Shown: piece by piece, positions 7,565 through 15,292 of the stretch
How the letters are laid out: each line of letters opens with the position of its first letter
How positions within the stretch are numbered: position 1 is the first letter of the stretch
Assembly: GCF_001273755.1 (NCBI RefSeq)
Contig: NZ_LGYA01000001.1
Coordinates: forward strand, 4,151,299 to 4,215,298
Length of the DNA: 64,000 nucleotides
From: Peribacillus butanolivorans
GTDB lineage: Bacteria; Bacillota; Bacilli; Bacillales; DSM-1321
Direction: 5' to 3'
Made by a program: the position numbers and the translations under genes
The notes under the pieces: generated by a model
What the model was told of the DNA's origin: nothing
Databases searched by the model: none
Seen by the model: the letters and a program-made list of their open reading frames with translations, nothing else

Positions 7565-7799
7565 CTTTACTCCCCCTCTTTCACTGTAAAAAAACTTCTC
7601 CATAAAAACTCATTTTACCAATTCTTCATTTCGGTTTCTTTTCTGGTTAATTACTTAACAAATAAATTTTCATTAAAAAAAGATAACAGCACACCCCAGT
7701 CTTTAAGAAAATGGAAAATGTTGAAATCCTTTTTATTTAAAATAGTACCTGCCATTTCATTGGGTACATTTGGGGGGATTTTTTATATAGAGGGACACC

Positions 7800-8156
7800 T
7801 TATTCCTCCTTGCTAAATGTTAAGCTGAGGCTATTTAATGTGTAAAGTCTAGCGGTAAAAATGAATAAATCATTGTAGTTATTTTCTACGTACTCTTCTA
7901 TAATGCTCATCCCTTTTCTAAATCTATCAACTAATAAATGAGTGTAGTTTTCATCCCAGGTAAACCGATTGATTCTCAGAAGTTCATCTGCTAATACTTG
8001 AAACTTATACTCCTCAACAAGAAGTTTTAATTGATACACTTTATCTGTATTTAAACAAAAGATATTGTTTTTATTTTCATAATGTTTATGAACAAATTTA
8101 ATGAAACCTTTTATATTTTTAGCCAACATATTCGCTATTTGCATCTCGAAGTTCAT
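7800..8156 (-). CDS. Hypothetical protein with NYxxLxIxTAxLxTL C-terminal motif
   Basis: The 118-residue soluble helical product is not assigned to a known family. Its C-terminus, NNYNDLFIFTARLYTL, resembles that of the divergent gene at 8381 (NYMNLYIQTAVLHTL), so the two may be distant relatives sharing one helical module. The ATG start lies after GGAGATGGAGAA. It has an AT-rich composition and neighbours of unknown role, as in an accessory region. Confidence 0.6.
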   Translation of the reverse strand: MNFEMQIANMLAKNIKGFIKFVHKHYENKNNIFCLNTDKVYQLKLLVEEYKFQVLADELLRINRFTWDENYTHLLVDRFRKGMSIIEEYVENNYNDLFIFTARLYTLNSLSLTFSKEE

Positions 8157-8380
8157 TTCTCCATCTCCTCACTGTCTAAAATCTAATACATTATTATGAA
8201 GAGTGTATGTTTTGAGATGATATTTTAACACCAACAATAGGAAAGTAGCAGTTTATGAACTGACCAGTTGAAACTATTTGGAGTTGAAAAAATCGATTCT
8301 AAAAAATTTAAAGCTGTGACAAAAAAAAAGAATAAGAATTTAATAGAGTGGATAGACTAATAAAAAAGGAGTGGGAGATT

Positions 8381-8593
8381 ATGGAGATGAAAACTAAAGA
8401 AGCAACGAAAGAAATGTGGAGTGAAATTAATGATTGTATAACTCGAATAATTGATGAAAAACATGATTTATCTTTTCAGAAGAAGAGCAATGATAATTAT
8501 ATGAATCTATATATTCAAACAGCCGTATTACACACCTTATTTGGACTTTTAGATGAACTTAGGAAAATTGAAAGGAAATATACCGAATTGTGA
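8381..8593 (+). CDS. Small helical hypothetical protein
   Basis: The 70-residue product is charged and helical, ending in LFGLLDELRKIERKYTEL. ATG at 8381 is chosen over an upstream GTG at 8348 because GGAG (8369-8372) lies 8 nt before it. The block NYMNLYIQTAVLHTL is shared with the divergent gene at 7800-8156. I do not recognise a named family. Confidence 0.6.
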   Translation: MEMKTKEATKEMWSEINDCITRIIDEKHDLSFQKKSNDNYMNLYIQTAVLHTLFGLLDELRKIERKYTEL

Positions 8594-8624
8594 TGTTTCT
8601 TGAAAAGTCATGGCTAAATTTAAC

Positions 8625-8753
8625 TTAATGGTGGATTAGGATAAAAAACTCCCCAAGGGAGCCTTTAATACCAAAACAAAATCCTTTCTTTCCTAATCCA
8701 CGTTTTCTTTTCGTCCCTATATATACCTCTTTGTTATCCCATCCAAAATCCAT
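8625..8753 (-). CDS. Possible 42-residue basic peptide
   Basis: ATG to TAA, preceded by a very good ribosome site (AGGGGAGG, 8 nt before the ATG). The product has a basic glycine-rich middle (GTKRKRGLGKKGF). Against it, a hairpin CTCCC/GGGAG followed by six T lies inside the last quarter of the frame (about 8643-8668) and looks like a terminator, so the transcript may end before the stop codon. It could be a short transcript with a regulatory role rather than a gene. Confidence 0.35.
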   Translation of the reverse strand: MDFGWDNKEVYIGTKRKRGLGKKGFCFGIKGSLGEFFILIHH

Positions 8754-9167
8754 TTTAATTTCCTCCCCTTTAATTTATTAAGTGCAGTATATGCTTTTAA
8801 ACGAAACCAAAAAGGCCCTTATTTTTTCCCTTAAAACCGATGTTTTTGGTAATATCTTATGAACAAAAAAAAGAACCCCTCAACAGAGTTGTGTGAGATT
8901 CATGAACATTAGTATTTATTGCTGCCAACTAAACTTTTTTAGGTTTTCCTTTTCCAAACGAACACTCCTTTCTGCATATATTGAATCAATATATTCTAGT
9001 GAGGCCTATATATAAATCCAGATCTGCACGAACTCGTTCGGGTTTTTTCGGATAAACTAACCGATTCTCTTTAGAGTTTGCATAGCGATTTCCTGAAACA
9101 TTTCGTATTGTGCATCTCTAGATGCAAGAAGCTAAGAATCTTCGTTAAGCTGTAAGTACGATAACAA
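8754..9167. other. Intergenic region with a 19-bp palindrome
   Basis: ATATATTGAATCAATATAT (8976-8994) is a perfect inverted repeat around one base. Just below it on the minus strand AAAGGAG precedes a TTG that opens only 13 codons (MEKENLKKFSWQQ). This may be a leader peptide or the cut-off start of a lost gene behind an operator. Nothing else convincing was seen. Confidence 0.35.
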
Positions 9168-9206
9168 GGGCTGTCTCAAAAGTTCATTTATCTTTTGAGA
9201 CAGCCC
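9168..9206. terminator. Terminator of the M14 carboxypeptidase gene
   Basis: A 15-bp perfect stem GGGCTGTCTCAAAAG / CTTTTGAGACAGCCC with a 9-nt loop, directly downstream of the minus-strand peptidase stop. Confidence 0.9.
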
Positions 9207-9231
9207 CCTTTAAAATTAGGTTTCAACGTGA

Positions 9232-10434
9232 TTAGATTCCCGGTGTAGATGAACTTTCAGGAATATTTTCATAGTCTGATGGATTAAGATTATGAACCGA
9301 TCCATCTGTTACACCATTGATAATGCCCATTAGACCCGTTTCAACTGTTTTTACTAGCTGGCCTTTCTTTTTTTGCCCAAAGTTTTGTGTTTGTCCACTA
9401 ACTTCAAATAGAACCGTACCACTTCCGTTTAAAGCAAACGTTCCTAAAGCAGTACCTGGCAGGTCAATAGATTGATCGTACAATGAAATATTTGTAAACA
9501 CGGAATTCCCTTTTGCTTGTAGTGCGTTATAAGCAGTAAGTGTCAACTGACGGGAGAAATCATATTTAAAATTATCTGCATACTCTGCATATTTAGCCCC
9601 TGCAGGAGTGCTTGGGTTGGCAACAAATTTTCCGGAAATTGACATCGTTACACGATCATCAGTTCCTTCGATATATGGGAACCCTTGGTGATGAAGGTCG
9701 ATAAAAACATCCACTTTACCGAATTTCGATTTTAACCCTTTATATATGTCACGTACCGTTTGCGATTCAGGTGTAATAAACCAGCCCGGCTTTTCAGATG
9801 CCCCCGGGAAGTCTTGAGGCTTTGGTACATAGTTTAGGTTTGGATTAAAGTCACGATTAACATCAAATCCCGGTTTGCTAGCATAGTCGTCTCCAGACCT
9901 AGGAGTCGTGTAATAGTTCCAAGCTGGTTTCACATTTGAAAGTTGTGGGAATTTCCCTACAACCTCTGACCATGTCATCTCATTTCCACGACGATCAAGC
10001 TCTGAGGCGTCTACGTTCATCATTGGTATAGCAACAATTGTTAATTCATCAAGCATTTTCTTTACCTCAGGTGAGTTACTTTGACCAAGGTTTTCAAGAA
10101 TGTTCAATAACGCAACAGTTCCTGTTTTTTCATTTCCGTGAATTTCACTTTGAATAAGAACGACTTTGTCACCATGACCGACCGTTACTTTGTGAATGGA
10201 ACGACCCTGATTTGTTTGTCCAGCCACTTCTACTTTTACTTTCCCCTTACTCACTTGCTCAAGTTGATTTAATTTTTTTACAAGCTCGTCATAATTAAGG
10301 AATGCTTCGGTAGAAAGATTCGTTCCACCTGTCGGATTTGGTCCTCGTTCAGCGAAGCTGACATTTGGGCCAAGTAATGCTGCGGCTATTACTGTTGAAC
10401 TTAAAACCTTTAAAAATTTCTTTTTCACATTCAT
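9232..10434 (-). CDS. Secreted M14-family zinc carboxypeptidase
   Basis: The 400-residue product has a Sec signal peptide (basic start, hydrophobic core, likely cleavage after SFA near residue 28) and a complete M14 metallocarboxypeptidase domain. The first zinc pair is in SEIHGNEKTG (His99, Glu102). NRDFNPN follows with the substrate-carboxylate Asn/Arg, FIDLHHQG supplies the third zinc His, and FEVSGQ near the end holds the catalytic Glu. Members cleave C-terminal residues of peptides; this one acts outside the cell, probably in nutrient release or wall peptide turnover. ATG with GGAGAATG upstream. Monocistronic, with its own terminator. Confidence 0.92.
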   Translation of the reverse strand: MNVKKKFLKVLSSTVIAAALLGPNVSFAERGPNPTGGTNLSTEAFLNYDELVKKLNQLEQVSKGKVKVEVAGQTNQGRSIHKVTVGHGDKVVLIQSEIHGNEKTGTVALLNILENLGQSNSPEVKKMLDELTIVAIPMMNVDASELDRRGNEMTWSEVVGKFPQLSNVKPAWNYYTTPRSGDDYASKPGFDVNRDFNPNLNYVPKPQDFPGASEKPGWFITPESQTVRDIYKGLKSKFGKVDVFIDLHHQGFPYIEGTDDRVTMSISGKFVANPSTPAGAKYAEYADNFKYDFSRQLTLTAYNALQAKGNSVFTNISLYDQSIDLPGTALGTFALNGSGTVLFEVSGQTQNFGQKKKGQLVKTVETGLMGIINGVTDGSVHNLNPSDYENIPESSSTPGI

Positions 10435-10682
10435 TCTCCTATTCTAAAAATATTCAATATTCAGATAAATTCCTCGTTTTCCTCATTTTCCCTACTTAAT
10501 TATTTAAAATACCTAAAAAGGCCTACAAATTTTAGCATCACTCTACATCTTTTTTCACAGAAACCAAAACTATTCGGCATCATTCTACACCCTAATTTCC
10601 CGTTATTATAAAGAGACCTTTGTTCCAAAACTCTGAGAAAAAAGAGCAAAAAAATCAAATAATTGTTTTTCTATAGGGGTTT
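10435..10682. other. Promoter region of the M14 carboxypeptidase gene
   Basis: 248 bp of AT-rich sequence without a gene. It must contain the minus-strand promoter of the peptidase; no unambiguous -35/-10 pair stood out. A near-repeat, ACTATTCGGCATCATTCTACA, resembles TAGCATCACTCTACATC 40 bp away. Confidence 0.4.
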
Positions 10683-11014
10683 ATGCCTGGAGAACTGGCT
10701 GGATACTCATACCAGGTTGGTGGTAAGAAAACTGAGGAACTTGAAGAGTTTATCAAAGATTCTAAATAAGCTAGAAAAGAAGCTAGTGAAGCAGCTATCA
10801 CTCCAGAACTCAAAGAAGTGGTTAAAGATAATTTCGAGTATTTTGACAAGATTATCAATAACGATTACTTCTACAAATCTCGAAATGCTGAAGATCCAAA
10901 TGACCCGATGTTTGACGAAGTAAAAGAAGATGATTGGGTAACTGAAGAAATCAAAACAGTAATAGTGGTGATTCAGCAACACCCATAACAACACGGTTCC
11001 TGTTATATGACTAG
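10683..11014 (+). pseudogene. Degenerate gene, family not recognised
   Basis: One plus-strand frame reads protein-like sequence from MPGELAGYSYQVGGKKTEEL, meets an in-frame TAA (10768-10770), and resumes with acidic, helical sequence (TPELKEVVKDNFEYFDKIIN, then NAEDPNDPMFDEVKEDDWV). Near 10955 one extra base would shift it into a second open frame (NSNSGDSATP) ending at TAG 11012-11014. One nonsense and one likely frameshift mark it as a pseudogene. The 320 bp up to the next gene hold no other coding signal. Confidence 0.6.
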
Positions 11015-11333
11015 ATCTTTAGATAGCATGGTCTGTTACTTCTAAATATAACTATCAACTCTAGATATTTTTCGTAAACTTCTATTAAACTTCGTGAGAT
11101 TTAAAAAGCAACTGCTTGCTGCGTGCAACGGAGGACAAGGTTATTAACAAATTTAGTAAATCTTGAAAACTACTATGATTGTGTGTCACAATCAAAAAGA
11201 GATACGCAGATTTACTTGTGATGTTAAGACAGACCTGGGCAACCCGCTGATATGAAAGGTTGAACCATTTCTTCTCTGTAGGTGACGGACACACACACCA
11301 TGTACTCAATTACAAATAAGGGGGACATAATTA

Positions 11334-12251
11334 ATGAGGACAATGAAACTTGGAAACAGCATATTAGAGGTGCCGGTCGTATCAGTCGGCTGCATGCGAA
11401 TCAATTCGCTGGACAAAGCGGAGGCTGAGCACTTTGTCCAAACGGCGATGGAAGAGGGTGCGAATTTCTTCGACCATGCTGATATTTATGGCAGTGGCGA
11501 ATGTGAGGAAATATTCGCGGACGCCATCGGAATGAACGCGGGCATTCGTGAAAAGATCATCCTGCAATCCAAGTGCGGCATACGTAAGGGGATGTTTGAC
11601 TTTTCCAAAGAACATATCCTCGAATCGGTGGACGCAAGCTTGAAGCGGCTGAATACGGATTATCTGGATATTCTGCTTCTCCACCGTCCGGATACGTTAG
11701 TAGAGCCGGAAGAAGTAGCGGAGGCCTTCGATATTCTTGAAAGCTCAGGAAAAGTGCGCCATTTTGGCGTTTCCAACCAGAATCCGATGCAGATCCAGTT
11801 GCTGAAGAAGTCAGTGAAACAGACGATTGTTGCAAACCAACTGCAGTTAAGCATTACCAACGCCAACATGATCTCTAGTGGATTTAATGTGAATATGGAA
11901 AATGATCTCGCTGTGAACCGGGACGGCAGTGTGCTTGATTATTGCAGACTGAACGATATCACCATTCAGCCTTGGTCACCTTTCCAATACGGATTCTTTG
12001 AGGGAGTATTCCTTGGAAACGACAAGTTCCCTGAATTGAATCAAAAGATTAATGAAATTGCGGACAAGTATGAGGTTAGCAACACGACTATCGTCATCGC
12101 ATGGCTTTTACGCCATCCCGCACACATGCAACCAGTCATCGGTACGATGAATGAAGACCGCCTAAAGGATTGTTGCAAGGCAAGCGATATTCATCTTACA
12201 CGCGAAGAATGGTATGGTATCTATCGTGAGGCAGGCAATGTGCTGCCTTAA
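11334..12251 (+). CDS. Aldo/keto reductase family oxidoreductase (YcsN/YdhF-like)
   Basis: The 305-residue product is a complete aldo/keto reductase barrel. The catalytic tetrad is visible: Asp and Tyr in NFFDHADIYGSG, Lys in ILQSKCGI and His in ILLLHRPD. The C-terminal NADPH-binding part reads QPVIGTMNEDRL. The YdhF/YcsN subgroup is indicated by the long FEGVFLGNDKFPELNQ insertion. It would reduce aldehydes or ketones with NADPH in the cytoplasm; the substrate is not predictable. AGGGGGAC precedes the ATG. GC content is visibly higher than in the neighbouring decayed region. Confidence 0.9.
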   Translation: MRTMKLGNSILEVPVVSVGCMRINSLDKAEAEHFVQTAMEEGANFFDHADIYGSGECEEIFADAIGMNAGIREKIILQSKCGIRKGMFDFSKEHILESVDASLKRLNTDYLDILLLHRPDTLVEPEEVAEAFDILESSGKVRHFGVSNQNPMQIQLLKKSVKQTIVANQLQLSITNANMISSGFNVNMENDLAVNRDGSVLDYCRLNDITIQPWSPFQYGFFEGVFLGNDKFPELNQKINEIADKYEVSNTTIVIAWLLRHPAHMQPVIGTMNEDRLKDCCKASDIHLTREEWYGIYREAGNVLP

Positions 12252-12317
12252 ACACGCAGACTAAACTTTATTCTGTGCTATGAAGATCAAATCTAAGCCC
12301 CGTCAAGGCCACATAAC

Positions 12318-12360
12318 AAAGCACCCTCAAGTCTTCATTGACCAAAGGGTGCTTTATTTT
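12318..12360 (+). terminator. Terminator of the aldo/keto reductase gene
   Basis: AAAGCACCCT (12318-12327) pairs with AGGGTGCTTT (12346-12355), followed by ATTTT. Confidence 0.85.
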
Positions 12361-12462
12361 GACTAGACTTAGCTGAACAATCGATCATTAGAGAATTCCG
12401 TGTTCCAGTAATCACTTGGAGCCCACATATCTGGAAACAGTCATCATATGCTCTTATATGAC

Positions 12463-12746
12463 TTAATCCTTGATATCGTTAAAACCAAGTCTTGGTTTGT
12501 CCGACACAGGTATGAAACCGTTTTTAATGGCGGCCCCTGCTATAAAACCTATCGACGTTGCCCAGATTCCTCCATCTCGTACCGAATCAACAGGCAATTC
12601 ATAAGCTGCCGCACCAATCAATACGCCCGTTCCAAATGCCATAATATAGCCAATGTTATTTTTCTTTATCGAATAAAGATGGCAGCAAGGGCACCGAGCA
12701 AGACCGCAGAACCCGAAACCCCTCCCCAAAAGACCGCATTACACAT
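12463..12746 (-). pseudogene. ZIP-family metal transporter, frameshifted and truncated
   Basis: The start is intact (GGAG, then ATG at 12746) and reads a typical ZIP first helix, FWGGVSGSAVLLGALAA, then stops at TAA. One frame over, the sequence continues with KKNNIGYIMAFGTGVLIG and GGIWATSIGFIAGA, the next ZIP helices, before ending in unrelated sequence. So the gene has a frameshift near 12667 and has lost its C-terminal two thirds. The intact family transports zinc or related divalent metals. Confidence 0.75.
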
Positions 12747-12896
12747 CTTTCTCCATCATTTCCTTTTTACGGATAGTACCCAGGTTGTTCTTGGGGTAAA
12801 GAGAGGAGGAAGTGTTTAACCTTACTCTGTAATGTATTACACCTCTTAATCATGATATTATTTAATCATAGCAAACCAAACCTATAGGAGGATAAC

Positions 12897-13310
12897 ATGG
12901 AAAAGCAAGTTAAAGTAGTTGCAGCTGTCATTGAAAATGAAAAAGATGAAATACTATGTGCGTTACGCTCTCCAGAAATGAGCATCCCTAACATGTGGGA
13001 GTTCCCAGGTGGAAAAGTAGAAAAAGGCGAAGATATTTTTACAGCTTTAAAAAGAGAGATTAATGAAGAATTGCAATGTAAAGTTGAAACGGAAGCTTCA
13101 ACATTTAATGATAATACGCATGAATATGAAACCTTCATTATTAACTTACTGTCTATAAAATGTAAGATCATTGAAGGTACCCCAACTGCTAATGAACATT
13201 CTAAACTGATATGGTTAAAGCGAGAGAATTTAAGATCTCTAAAATGGGCACCTGCTGACATTCCAGCTGTGGAACAATTAATAAATGAAAAAAATAGTCT
13301 TCTAAAATGA
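12897..13310 (+). CDS. NUDIX hydrolase, (deoxy)nucleoside triphosphate pyrophosphohydrolase
   Basis: The 137-residue protein has the full NUDIX box, GGKVEKGED followed by REINEELQC (residues 39-62), and the MutT-like N-terminus KVVAAVIENEKDEILCALRS. Such enzymes hydrolyse (d)NTPs, including damaged ones, to monophosphate and pyrophosphate. AGGAGG lies 6 nt before the ATG. The last codons form half of a hairpin shared with a DUF3427 helicase remnant on the other strand. The remnant suggests the gene once had a helicase partner. Confidence 0.9.
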   Translation: MEKQVKVVAAVIENEKDEILCALRSPEMSIPNMWEFPGGKVEKGEDIFTALKREINEELQCKVETEASTFNDNTHEYETFIINLLSIKCKIIEGTPTANEHSKLIWLKRENLRSLKWAPADIPAVEQLINEKNSLLK

Positions 13311-13318
13311 GAAGACTA
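13295..13318. terminator. Convergent hairpin over two stop codons
   Basis: TAGTCTTCT / AGAAGACTA with a 6-nt loop. It contains the TGA of the NUDIX gene and the TAG of the DUF3427 remnant; the T-runs are weak. Confidence 0.55.
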
Positions 13319-13598
13319 TACTCTTTTAGTGAACTCTGTACATAAACTAGCTAGGACATCATTCTCTAATTCCATTGTAACGGTAATCAGCTTTTCCCCT
13401 TCATATTCCACCGTGTTACCCTTCCCTATATAGATATAGGGTTCTGTCTTTCCATCCATTTCTTTATACTTCCTAATAAATAAATGTAAATGTATCCCTC
13501 TATCCTGGTTGAATACAATATTCTTTCCTCTCTCAGAACCTGGGGCTGTACTATTTGGAGTCTGCCATTGAAAATAAGTTATTACCCCATAGTTCTAT
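13316..13598 (-). pseudogene. C-terminal remnant of a DUF3427-type helicase protein
   Basis: About 90 codons on the minus strand read YFQWQTPNSTAPGSERGK, then GIHLHLFIRKYKE and PYIYIGKGNTVEYEGEK, ending at TAG. This matches the DUF3427 domain end of DEAD/DEAH helicases (F.WQSQN....SERGK, IHLFVRK, Y.YLG). Upstream the frame stops and nothing of the helicase remains. Many bacteria carry this helicase beside a NUDIX pyrophosphohydrolase like the one intact next door. Confidence 0.75.
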
Positions 13599-13628
13599 TA
13601 ATAGCAACATTGAATATTAAAAATAAAA

Positions 13629-13654
13629 AAAGACCCTTCTTTCGAAAGGTCTTT
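13629..13654 (-). terminator. Terminator of the excalibur protein gene
   Basis: AAAGACC / GGTCTTT with an extra CTT..AAG pairing inside. A closely similar hairpin lies at 21668-21697 beside a broken copy of the same gene. Confidence 0.7.
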
Positions 13655-13680
13655 GCAAAAATAACTTAGAAAAACAAGTT

Positions 13681-13950
13681 TTATCTTTCACAGGCGATCA
13701 AGTCTTTATCACGATCGCTTTTTTTATTTGCATCATATAGTGCTTTTGAAACATAAGGTTTGTATTTCGTTTTTCCTCCTTTGTTTTTAACGGAAGATGA
13801 ACGAGCTACGCCCCCTTTATAATCTTTATTCAATGCCGTACAGTTTTTATAGGTTTTAACCTTTGTTTTTGCACCTGCAACCTCATTTGATCCAAGAGAA
13901 AGACCAAAAACTAGTCCTAAAGATAGTAAAATAGTAAATAAATGTTTCAT
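13681..13950 (-). CDS. Secreted excalibur calcium-binding domain protein
   Basis: The 89-residue product has a Sec signal peptide (MKHLFTILLSLGLVFGLSLG, cleavage probably near AGA at residues 25-27), then a small domain that ends in SDRDKDLIACER. That last motif is the excalibur pattern DxDxDGxxCE, with Lys in place of Gly. The paired Cys is in KNCTALNKDYKGGVA. Relatives are often fused to secreted nucleases; this one stands alone. AGGAAAGGAA precedes the ATG. A decayed second copy of its 3' end lies 8 kb away. Confidence 0.88.
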   Translation of the reverse strand: MKHLFTILLSLGLVFGLSLGSNEVAGAKTKVKTYKNCTALNKDYKGGVARSSSVKNKGGKTKYKPYVSKALYDANKKSDRDKDLIACER

Positions 13951-14138
13951 AACATGTAATTCCTTTCCTAAAAATTAACTTTTACTAATCATAATGTATC
14001 ATTCCATTTTTTACAATAACAATATTTCCACATTAATTATATTTTTATGTATTTATATTAAAATTCAAATACTATTCTGCAGCCAAATCCCGCTCGAAGT
14101 AGACATCTTGCATTATAATAAAACTGCATAAGGGAAAA

Positions 14139-14165
14139 CCACCGGGGGCCGGTGGCTTTTTTTAT
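14139..14165 (+). terminator. Orphan terminator
   Basis: CCACCGG / CCGGTGG with a 3-nt loop, then C and seven T. A TATAAT (14114-14119) lies just upstream but without a -35 at normal spacing, so a very short transcript is possible but unproven. Confidence 0.6.
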
Positions 14166-14204
14166 TGGTGGTTGGATATTATAAGGAGTGAAAACAAATA
14201 GAGT

Positions 14205-14300
14205 GTGAAGACGACAAACCGTTTAGCCATGCGAGGCGAAACTATTTATATTTATAATAACGAAGGAATTTATAAAACAAAGTTATCGGGAATAAAGTGA
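14205..14300 (+). pseudogene. Short tail remnant, copy A of a duplicated segment
   Basis: A GTG-started frame of 31 codons ends MRGETIYIYNNEGIYKTK..K. A second copy with an in-frame stop lies at 31607-31711 (YGETIYIFTNDGIYKT). Both sit the same distance beyond the 3' end of an SDR gene, so they are duplicates of one segment. The original gene is not identified. Confidence 0.5.
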
Positions 14301-14399
14301 AGAATGGGCCCTAGAGTGGGATGGTAAAATAGTGAATCCTGGTTTAAGTAACATTTCTGATTGGTCAGCCCCTTAGATTTCCCTTTACTAAAAATAGCC

Positions 14400-14436
14400 A
14401 AAGAGCATGATTTCAATAGAGATCATGCTCTTTTTT
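14400..14436. terminator. Terminator, duplicated-segment copy A
   Basis: AAAGAGCATGAT / ATCATGCTCTTT plus T-run; counterpart of the hairpin at 31777-31802. Confidence 0.8.
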
Positions 14437-14461
14437 CTATATTGGGGATAGCCCCAAATAA

Positions 14462-14838
14462 TTACATTCCGTCTGTAACGCTTATTTCTTCACCAGTGAT
14501 GGCTGCTGCACCGTCACTATGCATACTGCTGTACAATCAATTTCTGATGGTTCTAGTAGTTTGATTCCTAGTTCGGCTAGGATGTGGTGGTTTAGTGCTT
14601 CTTCTACTGTTGTTCCATCTTGTTCTACTCGTACTGGCAGTTGTTTTTCGATTAATTCTGTACGTACTAGTCCAGGCATGATTGTGTTACATGTGATGCC
14701 ATTCAGTGCATTTTCCAGTGCGGTTACTTTCGTAAAGCCACCTTGGCCAAATTTTGCGGCACAATGGGCGGATTTGTATGCATCCGGGTTCTTGCCGTGT
14801 GCAGACGAAATATTGATGATTCGTCCTTTTTTGTTTTT
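14462..14838 (-). pseudogene. Truncated copy of 3-hydroxybutyrate dehydrogenase
   Basis: The minus strand reads KGRIINISSAHGKNPDAYKS, then TKVTALENALNGITCNTI and VEEALNHHILAELG, clearly a diverged copy of the SDR at 31835-32590 (GRIINISSAHGRIPDAYKS there). The N-terminal half with the NAD-binding TGxxxGIG is missing and short deletions near the 3' end (about 14515-14560) shift the frame. The break lies near 14839, where unrelated membrane-protein sequence starts. Confidence 0.85.
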
Positions 14839-14839
14839 G

Positions 14840-15004
14840 TATGACTGGCACTCCTGCAGGGGTAGCGTTTCTAATTTTTTTATTGATTGGAACATTTCGA
14901 TTCTATAATGATTTCATTTCAGGCTATGATATTTTAATCGGAGCTATTATTTCAAGTTTGTTGGTTTTTATGATTTCTCAGATTGTTCAACGTTTTGCAA
15001 ACTA
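14840..15004 (+). pseudogene. C-terminal fragment of a membrane protein
   Basis: A plus-strand frame of 54 codons reads two hydrophobic helices (GVAFLIFLLIGTF and DILIGAIISSLLVFMI) and ends QRFAN-stop. It abuts the truncated SDR copy without a ribosome site or N-terminus, so it is the surviving end of a gene cut at the same breakpoint. Family not recognised. Confidence 0.5.
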
Positions 15005-15096
15005 ATCCAATTTTTTACAAGTTCCACATTAAAACAACAAGCTGTTCATTTTTTATTAATACCAAGTTAGTGAAATCATTTCACATCATCTAAAGG

Positions 15097-15180
15097 TTAA
15101 TTGTGATGTACTTGCCATCCTTTAGGGTTTAGATCATCCTTCATTCTCGCTATATCATCTTCACCTAAGCCAACTTTTCT
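15097..15180 (-). pseudogene. Nuclease-toxin C-terminal remnant (GWQVHH motif)
   Basis: About 27 codons on the minus strand read LGEDDIARMKDDLNPKGWQV followed by HHN and a stop. The string PKGWQVHH is the start of the His-His nuclease core at the C-terminus of many LXG/WXG polymorphic toxins, where it normally continues K.PLDDGGTN. Here it ends at the second His. It lies directly downstream of an SUKH immunity gene, the usual partner of that toxin type. Confidence 0.55.
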
Positions 15181-15224
15181 AAAAAAAATGGATAGTCCCT
15201 TTGATTTTCGAAAGGCTCTATCCA
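15181..15224 (-). terminator. Terminator downstream of the SUKH gene
   Basis: TGGATAG / CTATCCA with inner CCTTT/AAAGG pairs; on the minus strand it is followed by eight T. Confidence 0.85.
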
Positions 15225-15292
15225 CTTCTTTTTATATAAAATTATTTCTTTCTTTATAACAAAGCAAGATAAATAACTATTACCATCAGCTT

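Noticed and set aside
10707-10994. 95-codon minus-strand frame
   Set aside because: Antisense shadow of the acidic pseudogene; rich in Phe and Ile as expected of such a shadow.
14114-14165. A 40-nt small RNA between TATAAT and the orphan terminator
   Set aside because: No -35 at proper distance and too short to be informative.
14361-14908. Plus-strand frames over the SDR remnant
   Set aside because: Antisense of the dehydrogenase pseudogene.
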